Shown: piece by piece, positions 28,116 through 35,923 of the stretch | How positions within the stretch are numbered: the stretch's first letter is position 1 | Layout of the letters: the number at the start of each line of letters is the position of its first letter | DNA from: TMED14 sp003507115 | GTDB taxonomy: Bacteria > Bacteroidota > Bacteroidia > Flavobacteriales > Schleiferiaceae | Assembly (NCBI GenBank): GCA_943787925.1 | Contig: CALSOH010000001.1 | Location: forward strand, 558,001-622,000 | DNA length: 64,000 nucleotides | Reading direction: 5' to 3' | Made by a program: the position numbers and the translations under genes | Notes under the pieces: model-generated | The model's input: the letters and a program-made list of their open reading frames with translations, nothing else | What the model was told of the DNA's origin: nothing | Databases searched by the model: none

Positions 28116-29350
28116 ATCGGTGTTCCGGCCCACTTCCGGCGGTACGAACCGTCAGGGTCATACCTGTCTGCTTGTTTGAGGGTATTGAATTGCCGAATAG
28201 GTCGGGGGTCATTCCCGCATTGGGCGAGGTAGGCCCAATTTCCCCAGTTGGCCGAGGGGTCGTAGTCCAAGAGTTGGGATTCAAAGTAGGCCGCACCGAT
28301 TCGCCAGGGTTGCTGCAGGTTGTGAATCCAATAGGAGGCCAGGTTTTGGCGTGCACGATTGGAAGTGTATCCCGTGGCCCGAAGCTCCCGCATACCTGCA
28401 TCGACCAACGCATCACCGGTGCGTCCGGTTATCCAGAGGTCAAATTGGCGGGCATCCCCAGCCAACGGTGAGGGCCCGGATCCCTTGAGACCTCTAGGTC
28501 GAAAGAGGCGATTCCCTTCTGTGAAGGCTACCCACTGAAAGTACTCCCGCCACAGCAATTCAAACCGAATCCAGTACACCTCTTCAGACCCACCCAGTTG
28601 CTCTTCCAGCGCCAAGCAGGCGTTCCAGATGCGGCGAGGGGAGAGCAGTCCCAGTCCTAGGTAAAGGGAAAATTTGGTCGAATCATCCCAGTGGAGCATA
28701 CCATTGCGTTGCGTTTTGTACCGGGTAGCGGGACCTTGGGGTCGAATGTATTCGTACAAACGGGCCCAAGCATCGGCCTCTGTAGGACGAGCCGGTAGGT
28801 GGAACTCTCCCGTTTTCGAGGCCCGTATCCCGGCCGGATTCGCGGGAGGAAGGTCAAAAGGCATCACACCCCGATGCGCTTCTACACGTTTGCGAAAGGG
28901 TGTAAAAGTGGGTTCAAGGGCCCCGTTCAAGGCCTCCTCTGGAGAGAACAGGGTGTACGTGTGGAATCCTTGGTTCGTTATGCCCGTAGCCATGAGGGCC
29001 TTTTCGGCTTGCTGCTCCTCCCAAGCATAGCCGTAGGAGAAGACGACGAGGTCGATGTGGTGCCGGGCCAGATAGTCGAGGAGGGGGGCTTGCACCCATC
29101 GGTGGGACACGCCGGTTTGACGAACACGTTCCCCAAAGGACTCCCAGGCCTGCTCTTCCCAGGCTTGGCGAACGGACGACATCCTCGGCAGCGCGATGGG
29201 ACTCTCCGAAATTCGGGCTTCTCCGGCGCTGAGCGGCTCCCGGAGTAGGGTTAAGGAGGACCCGGGCTGCGTGAGGCGTTCCTGAATGTCGTCCCACAGC
29301 GCATTGTCGGCGAGGCGCAAATCACGCCGCGTCCACCACAAAATATTCAT
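28112..29350 (-). CDS. Cryptochrome DASH / photolyase
   Basis: A 412-residue flavoprotein. The N-terminal alpha/beta antenna domain starts NILWWTRRDLRLADNALW; the FAD domain carries YTSNRARQNLASYW (about 331-344), DYDPSANWGNWAYLAQCGNDPR (split, about 361-382) and FNTLKQADRYDPDG, the cry-DASH signature. Members repair cyclobutane dimers in single-stranded or looped DNA under blue light. I set the start at 29350 since the upstream extension is antisense-like. The ATG overlaps the TGA of the upstream photolyase (ATGA). It is the last gene of a five-gene coupled operon. It is convergent with hisS. Confidence 0.92.
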   Translation of the reverse strand: MNILWWTRRDLRLADNALWDDIQERLTQPGSSLTLLREPLSAGEARISESPIALPRMSSVRQAWEEQAWESFGERVRQTGVSHRWVQAPLLDYLARHHIDLVVFSYGYAWEEQQAEKALMATGITNQGFHTYTLFSPEEALNGALEPTFTPFRKRVEAHRGVMPFDLPPANPAGIRASKTGEFHLPARPTEADAWARLYEYIRPQGPATRYKTQRNGMLHWDDSTKFSLYLGLGLLSPRRIWNACLALEEQLGGSEEVYWIRFELLWREYFQWVAFTEGNRLFRPRGLKGSGPSPLAGDARQFDLWITGRTGDALVDAGMRELRATGYTSNRARQNLASYWIHNLQQPWRIGAAYFESQLLDYDPSANWGNWAYLAQCGNDPRPIRQFNTLKQADRYDPDGSYRRKWAGTPI

Positions 29351-30849
29351 AATTCTTCCACATGTTCGTGAAGCCATGCCGCCCGCTCCAGCAAGGCGTG
29401 CTGACGCTCTGGTGTAAACTTGTCCCAGGTGCGGTAGACCATGCCGATGCGGGGGTTTCGGGCCAAGTGCTCGCGATGGCGGTGGTGAAACTCCCAATAC
29501 AACGCATTGAAGGGACAGCTATGGGGGCCATCCTTGTCCTGCACGGAGTAGGCGCACCCACTGCAATGGTTGGACATCTTGTGGATGTAGGCCCCACTGG
29601 AGACATAGGGTTTGCTGCCCATTATGCCTCCATCGGCAAACTGGCTCATGCCCCGGGTGTTGGGCATTTCGACCCATTCAATGGCGTCCAGATAAATCCC
29701 GAGGTACCAGGCATCCACCGAATCCGGATTCAATCCAAGGAGGAGCGCAATGTTCCCCGTCACCATCAACCGCTGAATGTGGTGGGCGTAGCTGTGCTGA
29801 AGACTCTGGCCGATGGCTTGAGACACACAGCGCATCTTCGTTTCGCCGGTGTAGAACCAGTCCGGCATGGGTCGGTGGTGGGCTAGGGCGTTGAGGGTCG
29901 CGTATTCGGGCATTTGGGCCCAATAAATCCCGCGCACATATTCCCGCCAGCCCATCACCTGGCGGATAAATCCCTCTGCCGAAGAGAGGGAAACATGCCC
30001 CGCTCGGTACGCGGCTTCCACGGACTCCACCAGCTCAAGCGGGGAGAGCATTTTCGTGTTGAGCGCAAAACTGATTCGGGCATGGTAGAGGAAGGGCGCA
30101 TGGTCGACCAGGGCATCTTGGTATGGACCAAAAGAGGGTAGAAGGTGCTCGATGAAAAAGTTCCATGCCTCCAAGGCTTCGCTTCGATCCAATGGCCAGG
30201 GAAAAGCCTCCGCCGCGGACCGCCCCCATTTCGGCAAACCCACCTCATCCAACTCGGCATCCAATGCACGCAGATCGTGGGAGAAGGTATATGCCGGGGG
30301 GATGGGCTGCTTGGCAGGCCATGGTTTGCGGTTTTCAGCATCGTAATTCCATGCGCCCCCGTGTGGAAGTTCGCCATCCATCAAGATGCCCGTTTTCTTT
30401 CGTTGATCCCGGTAAAACGACTCCATGAGGTAGGTTTTCTTCCCGGCAAAGAAGTTGGCTACATGGGCGCGTTCCGTCATAAAATGCTCGGAGGAAACCA
30501 CGTTTGCCATCAGTGGGCGAAGGGCGGCATCCAGCCGGTATTCATCCGGCTCTTGCATTTCCCACCGGTGCACGGTTCCGGCCTTTAGTGCTGTGGCCAC
30601 ATAGGTCGCCAAATCCTGAACTCCTTCGCCAATGGGGACATAGGTGACCGCATGTCCTTTGGACTCGAGCCAGGCGGCAAAGCGGCGCATGGCGGCCAAG
30701 AATCCCAGCATTTTCTGACGGTGCTGGGGAGCATAGGTTTGTTCCTCGTGCGCCTCGATGAGAAAGTAGCGGATAGATGGATCCACTTGCTGGTACCAGG
30801 AATGCCCCATGTGGAGTTGGTCTCCGAGGATAAGTCGACCGGTCATCAT
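29347..30849 (-). CDS. FeS-type bacterial cryptochrome/photolyase (COG3046)
   Basis: A 500-residue photolyase-family protein starting TGRLILGDQLHMGHSWY. The C-terminal half has MGWREYVRGIYW, HHIQRLMVTGNIALL and GMSQFADGG. Four cysteines (RCVSQ about residue 345, then NHCSGC and HSCPFNALYW near 430-450) match the [4Fe-4S] ligands of the FeS-BCP/prokaryotic (6-4) photolyase group. Known members bind FAD, an Fe-S cluster and a lumazine antenna, and repair (6-4) photoproducts. The ATG overlaps the DUF2256 stop and its own stop overlaps the cry-DASH ATG. Confidence 0.92.
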   Translation of the reverse strand: MMTGRLILGDQLHMGHSWYQQVDPSIRYFLIEAHEEQTYAPQHRQKMLGFLAAMRRFAAWLESKGHAVTYVPIGEGVQDLATYVATALKAGTVHRWEMQEPDEYRLDAALRPLMANVVSSEHFMTERAHVANFFAGKKTYLMESFYRDQRKKTGILMDGELPHGGAWNYDAENRKPWPAKQPIPPAYTFSHDLRALDAELDEVGLPKWGRSAAEAFPWPLDRSEALEAWNFFIEHLLPSFGPYQDALVDHAPFLYHARISFALNTKMLSPLELVESVEAAYRAGHVSLSSAEGFIRQVMGWREYVRGIYWAQMPEYATLNALAHHRPMPDWFYTGETKMRCVSQAIGQSLQHSYAHHIQRLMVTGNIALLLGLNPDSVDAWYLGIYLDAIEWVEMPNTRGMSQFADGGIMGSKPYVSSGAYIHKMSNHCSGCAYSVQDKDGPHSCPFNALYWEFHHRHREHLARNPRIGMVYRTWDKFTPERQHALLERAAWLHEHVEEL

Positions 30850-30980
30850 GCGTTTTTGTGTTGGGCGCAGCCCTTGGAACAGTACCTCACGTTTTCCCAA
30901 TCCCGCTCCCATTTTTTTCGCCACGAAAAAGGGCGTTGGCAAACGGGACACATCTTTTGGGGCAGGTCCGCTTTTTTCAT
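30846..30980 (-). CDS. DUF2256 zinc-ribbon-like small protein
   Basis: A 44-residue protein that is easily missed because of its size. It reads MKKADLPQKMCPVCQRPFSW and continues with a second Cys pair in YCSKGC. The CPVC and CSKGC pairs flanking an RKKWERDWE helix match the DUF2256 zinc-finger-like family, which is known to neighbour or fuse to photolyase-family genes. ATGA overlaps join it to the flavin-reductase-like gene upstream and the photolyase downstream, so it is certainly translated in the operon if those are. Its role is unknown; cluster delivery or nucleic-acid contact for the photolyase is a guess. Confidence 0.9.
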   Translation of the reverse strand: MKKADLPQKMCPVCQRPFSWRKKWERDWENVRYCSKGCAQHKNA

Positions 30981-31582
30981 GGCTTTGCGTAGGGCCGCGG
31001 ACCGCCCAATATGTGTGCTTGGCCGTATTGGTCCAGTCCGATACTGTGCAATAGGGAGGCGCTATCCACCCAGTGTCCGGACGGGAGGGGATCGTGCACC
31101 GCGCGCACGGCGTGAATGTCAAAGACGTACAGCGCTGTGCCGTTGGACAGTTCATGGATTTCATGCGCTTCGAGCGCGAGGCTCCATCCCGCTTCCGGGA
31201 GATAGGCTACCGGCCACCCCGGCCAGCCCTCATAGGCCCAGCCCAGGCGGTCCAACTCAGAGGTGTCCTCGTCGTAGGCAGCACTTGCCTGGTGCACCTG
31301 GTCTACATGGTCCGCGGGCATGGCATGGAGGCTCGCCCAGGGTTTTTGGGCCAAATTCTTTCGCGTCTGGTGACCCGAGGTTTCTGGACGGAGTAGGATA
31401 CCTACGCGGGCGGGATCCGCACCGACATGGAGAATTTGGGACATGGGTGCCGCGTTCCAGACCTGCCCTTCTGTCACCAGAAGGGGGACGATGCGAGCCC
31501 CGTAGAGGGAATTAAAGAAATGCCCCCGTTGATGGCGTGGCCACTGGCTCCATTCGGAGGTAGTCCACTCGCTCAGGCTCAT
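30977..31582 (-). CDS. Flavin-reductase-like FMN-binding protein
   Basis: A 201-residue protein resembling the flavin reductase-like/flavoredoxin split-barrel family: FFNSLYGARIVPLLVTEGQ at the front, GILLRPETSGHQTRKNLAQ, where a flavin phosphate site would lie, then AWASLHAMP-type core (KPWASLHAMPADHVDQVHQAS, split) and LSNGTALYVFDIHAVRAV. I set the start at 31582 (MSLSEWTTSEW), where ATGA overlaps the SDR stop. It could supply reduced flavin to the two downstream flavoproteins (inference). Family call moderately sure. Confidence 0.72.
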   Translation of the reverse strand: MSLSEWTTSEWSQWPRHQRGHFFNSLYGARIVPLLVTEGQVWNAAPMSQILHVGADPARVGILLRPETSGHQTRKNLAQKPWASLHAMPADHVDQVHQASAAYDEDTSELDRLGWAYEGWPGWPVAYLPEAGWSLALEAHEIHELSNGTALYVFDIHAVRAVHDPLPSGHWVDSASLLHSIGLDQYGQAHILGGPRPYAKP

Positions 31583-32265
31583 GCCGTGCGCAATCGCCCC
31601 ATTCCGCCATTGACGCCCATGACTTCGCCGGAAATCCATGTGGAACGCAGCAGGGTGCAGGCGATTTCGGCGATGTCTGCGACCGTTCCCACCCGCTTGA
31701 GCGGATGGCGCTCGGCCGCGGCCGCAGCGCGCGCCTCGTTTCCGAGCAGCTTGGCCGCTAAGGGGGTGTCTGTCAAGGACGGAGCGATGCAGTTGACCCG
31801 AACATGCGGGGCCCATTCGGCGGCCAAACTGCGGGTAAGTCCTTCTACCGCCCCTTTGGCCATCGCAATACTGGCGTGGAAAGGCATGCCCTGGCTGACG
31901 GCGACCGTACTAAATAACAGCACGGACCCGTGTCCGGCCTTCAGGGCTTTTTCCGCGAGTTGGAGGATGCGCGCAGCACCCAAGGCGTTGACTTCAAAAT
32001 CGGCCAAGAAATCCGCCGGTTTCAGGCTTTTAAATGGTTTGAGGTTGATGCTCCCTGGAGCGTAAACCACGCCCGAGAGGGCTTCCGGAAGGTGTTCAGC
32101 GGTGAGATCTTCCGCCGAGGAGGTCAAGGAGGTCAAATGAGAATGCTGGTAGTCCACGGCTTCGCGAGAGACCCCCAGGACGGTATGCCCTGCGTGGCAA
32201 AGCTGTTCGGCGATGGCCCGCCCAATTCCATGGCGGTGTCCAATAACTAAGATGGGATGTTGCAT
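31579..32265 (-). CDS. SDR-family protein lacking the catalytic tyrosine
   Basis: A 228-residue short-chain dehydrogenase/reductase fold. The dinucleotide loop is altered to GHRHGIGRAIAEQ (about 8-20) instead of TGxxxGIG. The Ser of LLFSTVAV is present, but the YxxxK motif reads IAMAK (in HASIAMAKGAVEG, about 156-168): Ile replaces the catalytic Tyr while Lys is kept. The rest, LTRSLAAEWAPHVRVNCIAPS and PLKRVGTVADIAE, is regular. It may therefore bind a nucleotide without normal redox chemistry, or use another residue. First gene of the photolyase operon; divergent from hutH. Confidence 0.85.
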   Translation of the reverse strand: MQHPILVIGHRHGIGRAIAEQLCHAGHTVLGVSREAVDYQHSHLTSLTSSAEDLTAEHLPEALSGVVYAPGSINLKPFKSLKPADFLADFEVNALGAARILQLAEKALKAGHGSVLLFSTVAVSQGMPFHASIAMAKGAVEGLTRSLAAEWAPHVRVNCIAPSLTDTPLAAKLLGNEARAAAAAERHPLKRVGTVADIAEIACTLLRSTWISGEVMGVNGGMGRLRTA

Positions 32266-32287
32266 ACGGCTCTAACAACAGAGCACC

Positions 32288-32295
32288 TATTTTTG
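32288..32295 (+). promoter_or_regulatory. -7 box (TATTTTTG) for hutH
   Basis: TAnnTTTG match 23 nt before the hutH ATG, in the 53-bp spacer shared with the divergent photolyase operon. Confidence 0.5.
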
Positions 32296-32318
32296 TTGAA
32301 ACCCTTGACCCTCATTTC

Positions 32319-33836
32319 ATGAAACGTACGGCCCTCTCTCTACAGCACGCTTGGTCTCTTGGCGATTGGCACGCCTTGGCCGATGGAAAGGCGCGCATCG
32401 CCCTCGATTCGGACAGCCGGCAGCGCGTCGTGGCCAACCGGGAGGCCCTGATGGCGCGGGTAGAGCGCGGGGATGTGATGTATGGGGTGAATACGGGCTT
32501 TGGATCCCTGTGCACGACGATCATACCCGGGGAAGAATTGCAGACCCTGCAAGCCAATTTGATTCGCAGCCACGCCGTGGGAACAGGTCCGCTGGTTTCC
32601 GCGGAGATCGTGCGCTTGATGCTCGCGACGAAAATCAAGGCCCTGTGCCAGGGCTTTTCGGCTGTGGAGTGGTCCACGGTGGAAGCCCTGAATGCCTTAT
32701 TGGACCACGACATCCTGCCGGAAGTTCCTTCGATGGGTAGCTTGGGGGCTTCCGGGGATTTGGCCCCGCTATCGCATTTAACCCTTGTGGTGATGGGCGA
32801 GGGGCGCGCTCGGGTGGGGGCGCAATCGCTGACGGGCGCGGAAGCGTTGGGCCTCAAAGGACTCCAGCCAATTGTACTCGGGCCCAAAGAAGGATTGGCA
32901 CTCATCAACGGCACCCAGTTCATGCTGGCTCATGGCCTCTGGTTGGCGGTCCAAACACGCAGGTTGTCCTACCTAGCCGATGTGGTGGCTTCTGCTTCGA
33001 TCGTGGGCTTTGATGGGTGTTCGGCTCCATTCGACGCCCGCATTCACGCGGTACGTCCTCATGGCGGTCAGGCCCTCGTGGCAGCGCGTGTCAGGGACTT
33101 TCTGCAGGACAGCCCCGCCTTTGTCCCCATCAAGGACCATATCCAAGATCCCTATTCCTTCCGCTGCATTCCGCAAGTCCACGGGGCATCGAACGATGTG
33201 TGGGCCCATGTGACGGACGTCATGATGCGCGAGGCTGAATCCGTGACCGACAATCCTACGGTGTTCACGGATGGGGGCGAAGTCATTTCGGCGGGCAATT
33301 TTCACGGCCAGCCCTTGGCCTTGGCCCTGGATTACGGCAAAATGGCCTTGTGTGAATGGGGCAGCATTTCTGAACGCCGCATCAATCAGCTCTGCCTCGG
33401 AAAGCGGGGCTTGCCCGCCTTTTTGGCGCACAAGCCCGGCACGGAGAGCGGAATCATGATATTGCAGTATTCCGCGGCCTCCCTGGTAAGCCGAAATAAA
33501 GTGCTTTCGCACCCCAGCAGCACCGATAGCATCGATTCCAGCGCCGGCCAAGAGGACCATGTCAGCATGGGGAGCATTTCGGCCGTGCACGCGGTGGAGG
33601 TCATGGAGCGGGTTTGGACCATCCTGGCGATGGAATGGATGGCGGGAACCCGCGCCTTGGATCATTCGGGGCGGGAGGCGGGTCCTATTCTGTCTGGCCT
33701 CGTCGACGCGTACCGCACTTGGGTACCGGCAGCAAAAGGCGACCGGGTACTTGCCGATGAAATCGAGATAACAAGGCAATTTATACAAAGCTTACCCATT
33801 GAAGATGAGGAGTTTCTTTGCTTTGAATTGAAGTAA
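32319..33836 (+). CDS. hutH: Histidine ammonia-lyase
   Basis: A 505-residue enzyme that deaminates histidine to urocanate. The MIO cofactor arises from the Ala-Ser-Gly of GSLGASGDLAPLSH (Ser about residue 145). Also visible are YGVNTGFGSL (about 53-62), INGTQFMLAH, QDPYSFRCIPQVHG and DNPTVFTDGGEVISAGNFHG (about 314-333). Length and motifs match HutH rather than PAL. No hutU, hutI or hutG accompanies it. Convergent with rsmE. Confidence 0.95.
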   Translation: MKRTALSLQHAWSLGDWHALADGKARIALDSDSRQRVVANREALMARVERGDVMYGVNTGFGSLCTTIIPGEELQTLQANLIRSHAVGTGPLVSAEIVRLMLATKIKALCQGFSAVEWSTVEALNALLDHDILPEVPSMGSLGASGDLAPLSHLTLVVMGEGRARVGAQSLTGAEALGLKGLQPIVLGPKEGLALINGTQFMLAHGLWLAVQTRRLSYLADVVASASIVGFDGCSAPFDARIHAVRPHGGQALVAARVRDFLQDSPAFVPIKDHIQDPYSFRCIPQVHGASNDVWAHVTDVMMREAESVTDNPTVFTDGGEVISAGNFHGQPLALALDYGKMALCEWGSISERRINQLCLGKRGLPAFLAHKPGTESGIMILQYSAASLVSRNKVLSHPSSTDSIDSSAGQEDHVSMGSISAVHAVEVMERVWTILAMEWMAGTRALDHSGREAGPILSGLVDAYRTWVPAAKGDRVLADEIEITRQFIQSLPIEDEEFLCFELK

Positions 33837-33859
33837 GTGTTTATAATCCTCCGGAGCGC

Positions 33860-34570
33860 TTAAAGGCCACGTTGGGCAAACGCCGCTACCGCATACAGAC
33901 CGGCCGTTTCCGTCCGAAGGCGATGGCCCCCCAAGTGTACGTGCTGAAATCCCGCTTGCTGCGCATGCTCCCATTCCGCCAGCGAGAAATCGCCTTCCGG
34001 CCCGATGCACAAAAGGGCAGGGCGCTCAGGTTGGGCCTTCAAGATCTCCACCCAGGATTCTTTCGGGGCCTCCAAGCAGGTGGCCATGCACGCTTGAATG
34101 CGGGTCGCGTCGGTTTGTTTGATGAGGTCCTCTAAGCTCTGAAGGGGGTGGAGCACAGGGAGTTTTCCTTTATGGCTTTGCGTGCAGGCGGCCTTCATTA
34201 CACGCACCGCGCGCTCGGCATTCCAGTGTCGGCGCTCCGAGTGAAAACTCACCAAGGGGGTAATTTCGTGAATCCCCATTTCGACCGCTTTTTCCAGGAA
34301 GAAATGCATTCGGTCCACATTTTTGGTGGGCGCGATGGCTAGGTGCAAATGCCCCGAAACAGCTCCAAAGTCATAATGGGTCTCCTGGAGTTCGGCGATG
34401 ACCTCTTTTTTATGAGCACGGGCCACGGTGCCTGTGTAGCGGTTGCCGGAGCCATCCAAGACGTGCAATGCGTCCCCGGGCTGCAGGCGCAACACTTTGA
34501 GGGCGTGCGGAATTTCCTCCGGATCTAATCGAAGCAGCGTTCCATCGACTGAACCCCAAAAGGTGTGCAT
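33860..34570 (-). CDS. rsmE: 16S rRNA (uracil-1498-N3) methyltransferase RsmE
   Basis: A 236-residue SPOUT methyltransferase for m3U1498 of 16S rRNA. The N-terminal PUA-like part includes HALKVLRLQPGDALHVLDG (about 23-41). The knot region has the AdoMet-binding LLCIGPEGDFSLAEWEHA (about 187-204) and VHLGGHRLRTETAGLYA at the end. Its ATG shares one base with the rimK TAA (TAATG), so it is the last gene of the tsaD-rimB-rimK-rsmE operon. Confidence 0.94.
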   Translation of the reverse strand: MHTFWGSVDGTLLRLDPEEIPHALKVLRLQPGDALHVLDGSGNRYTGTVARAHKKEVIAELQETHYDFGAVSGHLHLAIAPTKNVDRMHFFLEKAVEMGIHEITPLVSFHSERRHWNAERAVRVMKAACTQSHKGKLPVLHPLQSLEDLIKQTDATRIQACMATCLEAPKESWVEILKAQPERPALLCIGPEGDFSLAEWEHAQQAGFQHVHLGGHRLRTETAGLYAVAAFAQRGL

Positions 34571-35481
34571 TAGGCCCCGATTTTGTCTTTGGTTTTCACT
34601 TGCGAAAGCTGGTAGTTCTCTTCCATGTACTGAATAATGGCGCCGGCGACGTCGATGCCGGTGGTGCGTTCGACCCCCTCTAAGCCAGGCGAGGAGTTGA
34701 CTTCGAGGATCAGCGGCCCGCGCTCACTTTGGAGCAGATCCACACCGGCTACTTTTAAGCCCAGCGCTTTCGCTGCCAAGATGGCAGCGTTTTTTTCGCT
34801 GGCCTTGAGTTTAATGGGTAGACCATGGCCTCCGGCATGCAAGTTAGAGCGGAATTCGCCCTCTTTACCTTGACGCTTATACGCGGCCACCACTTTGTTG
34901 CCCACGACAATGGCGCGAACGTCGGCCCCTTTGGCTTCTTTGATGAACTCCTGGACCAAAATGTTGGCGTTGAGGCCATAGAAGGCCTCAATGACGCTCT
35001 TGGCGGCACTCTTCGATTCTGCTAGCACGACGCCCTTGCCTTGGGTGCCTTCCAGAAGCTTGACCACCAAAGGGGCTCCACCGACTTGCTTGATGAGGTA
35101 ATCGACATCGGTCGGCTGTTTGGCCACGGCCGTGCGGGGAATAGACACGCCTTCTTTCGCCAGGATTTGAAGTGCTCGCAGTTTGTCGCGCGACCGAACT
35201 AAGGCCAAGGAACTCACGGGCGTGAAGATCTTCTTCATTTCGAATTGACGAAGCATCGCCGATCCATAAAAGGTGAGGGAAGCTCCAATCCGCGGAATGA
35301 CGGCGTCGACATTTTCAATGCGATGGTCCCCATAATAGATATCGAGTTCGCCCTTGGAGAGTACCGCGTAGCATTTGCGTACGTTCATCACCTTGATGGT
35401 ATGGCCCCGTTCTTCAGCGGCTGCCACGAGGCGACGGGTTGAATACAGGTTTCGATTCGCAGAGAGGATGAGAATATTCAT
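34570..35481 (-). CDS. rimK: RimK-type ATP-grasp alpha-L-glutamate ligase
   Basis: A 303-residue ATP-grasp ligase. It has MNILILSANRNLYSTRRLVAA, the ATP-binding LVVKLLEGTQGKGVVLAES (about 141-159), VQEFIKEAKGADVRAIVVG, and the metal-binding GPLILEVNSSPGLEGVE near residue 265. RimK adds glutamates to the C-terminus of ribosomal protein bS6. I chose the ATG at 35481. The gene directly upstream is a RimB-like retropepsin, which completes the rimK-rimB pair. Confidence 0.93.
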   Translation of the reverse strand: MNILILSANRNLYSTRRLVAAAEERGHTIKVMNVRKCYAVLSKGELDIYYGDHRIENVDAVIPRIGASLTFYGSAMLRQFEMKKIFTPVSSLALVRSRDKLRALQILAKEGVSIPRTAVAKQPTDVDYLIKQVGGAPLVVKLLEGTQGKGVVLAESKSAAKSVIEAFYGLNANILVQEFIKEAKGADVRAIVVGNKVVAAYKRQGKEGEFRSNLHAGGHGLPIKLKASEKNAAILAAKALGLKVAGVDLLQSERGPLILEVNSSPGLEGVERTTGIDVAGAIIQYMEENYQLSQVKTKDKIGA

Positions 35482-35500
35482 TCGGTGGAGTTGCGCGGGA

Positions 35501-35923
35501 TTAACGTGGGGCTTTGAGGGATTGATTCGTGCGGCGGACGTCAACAATGAAGCCATGTCGCAAAAAGGTACGACCCAAGAGTACGGGATATTTCATCTCC
35601 GTGCGGTTGGTGAGGGTGAATTCGGTGGAAAAATCAGTGCCAAAAATGTGCACAGGTAAGGTGACGAGAAAGCGATTCTCGGACAGGCCATTGCTCGACT
35701 TAACCTGGGTTTCACGGAAATCCGTGAATCGGTGCTCCGTATGACTGTCTTCGCCCTGAAACGTGACCACGAGGACGGAGACGCCTCCGTCTGATTCCAC
35801 ATGAATATCCTCACAATGCATGGAGGACCGGAAAGCTCCCGTATCTATGCGGCATTCCACGGCCATCCATGGTATGCTGGGCAGGTCCACCGTTTCGATA
35901 CGGCCTAACACACGCTTAGCCAC
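35501..35923 (-). CDS. RimB-like retropepsin (putative ATP-dependent zinc protease family)
   Basis: A 140-residue single-domain aspartic protease of the RimB/RloA2 type. The active-site triad DTG lies in CRIDTGAFRSSMHC (about 25-38), and the second conserved segment is YPVLLGRTFLRHGFIVDV (about 110-127). Members dimerise in retropepsin fashion, and RimB is reported to trim glutamates added by RimK. The start overlaps the tsaD 3' end by 8 bp, and rimK follows 19 bp later, so the pairing supports the assignment. Confidence 0.88.
   Translation of the reverse strand: MAKRVLGRIETVDLPSIPWMAVECRIDTGAFRSSMHCEDIHVESDGGVSVLVVTFQGEDSHTEHRFTDFRETQVKSSNGLSENRFLVTLPVHIFGTDFSTEFTLTNRTEMKYPVLLGRTFLRHGFIVDVRRTNQSLKAPR

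Noticed and set aside
30652..31515. A 287-residue plus-strand ORF antisense to the photolyase operon
   Set aside because: It overlaps three genes with clear family motifs and ATGA coupling on the minus strand, and itself lacks any recognisable domain.
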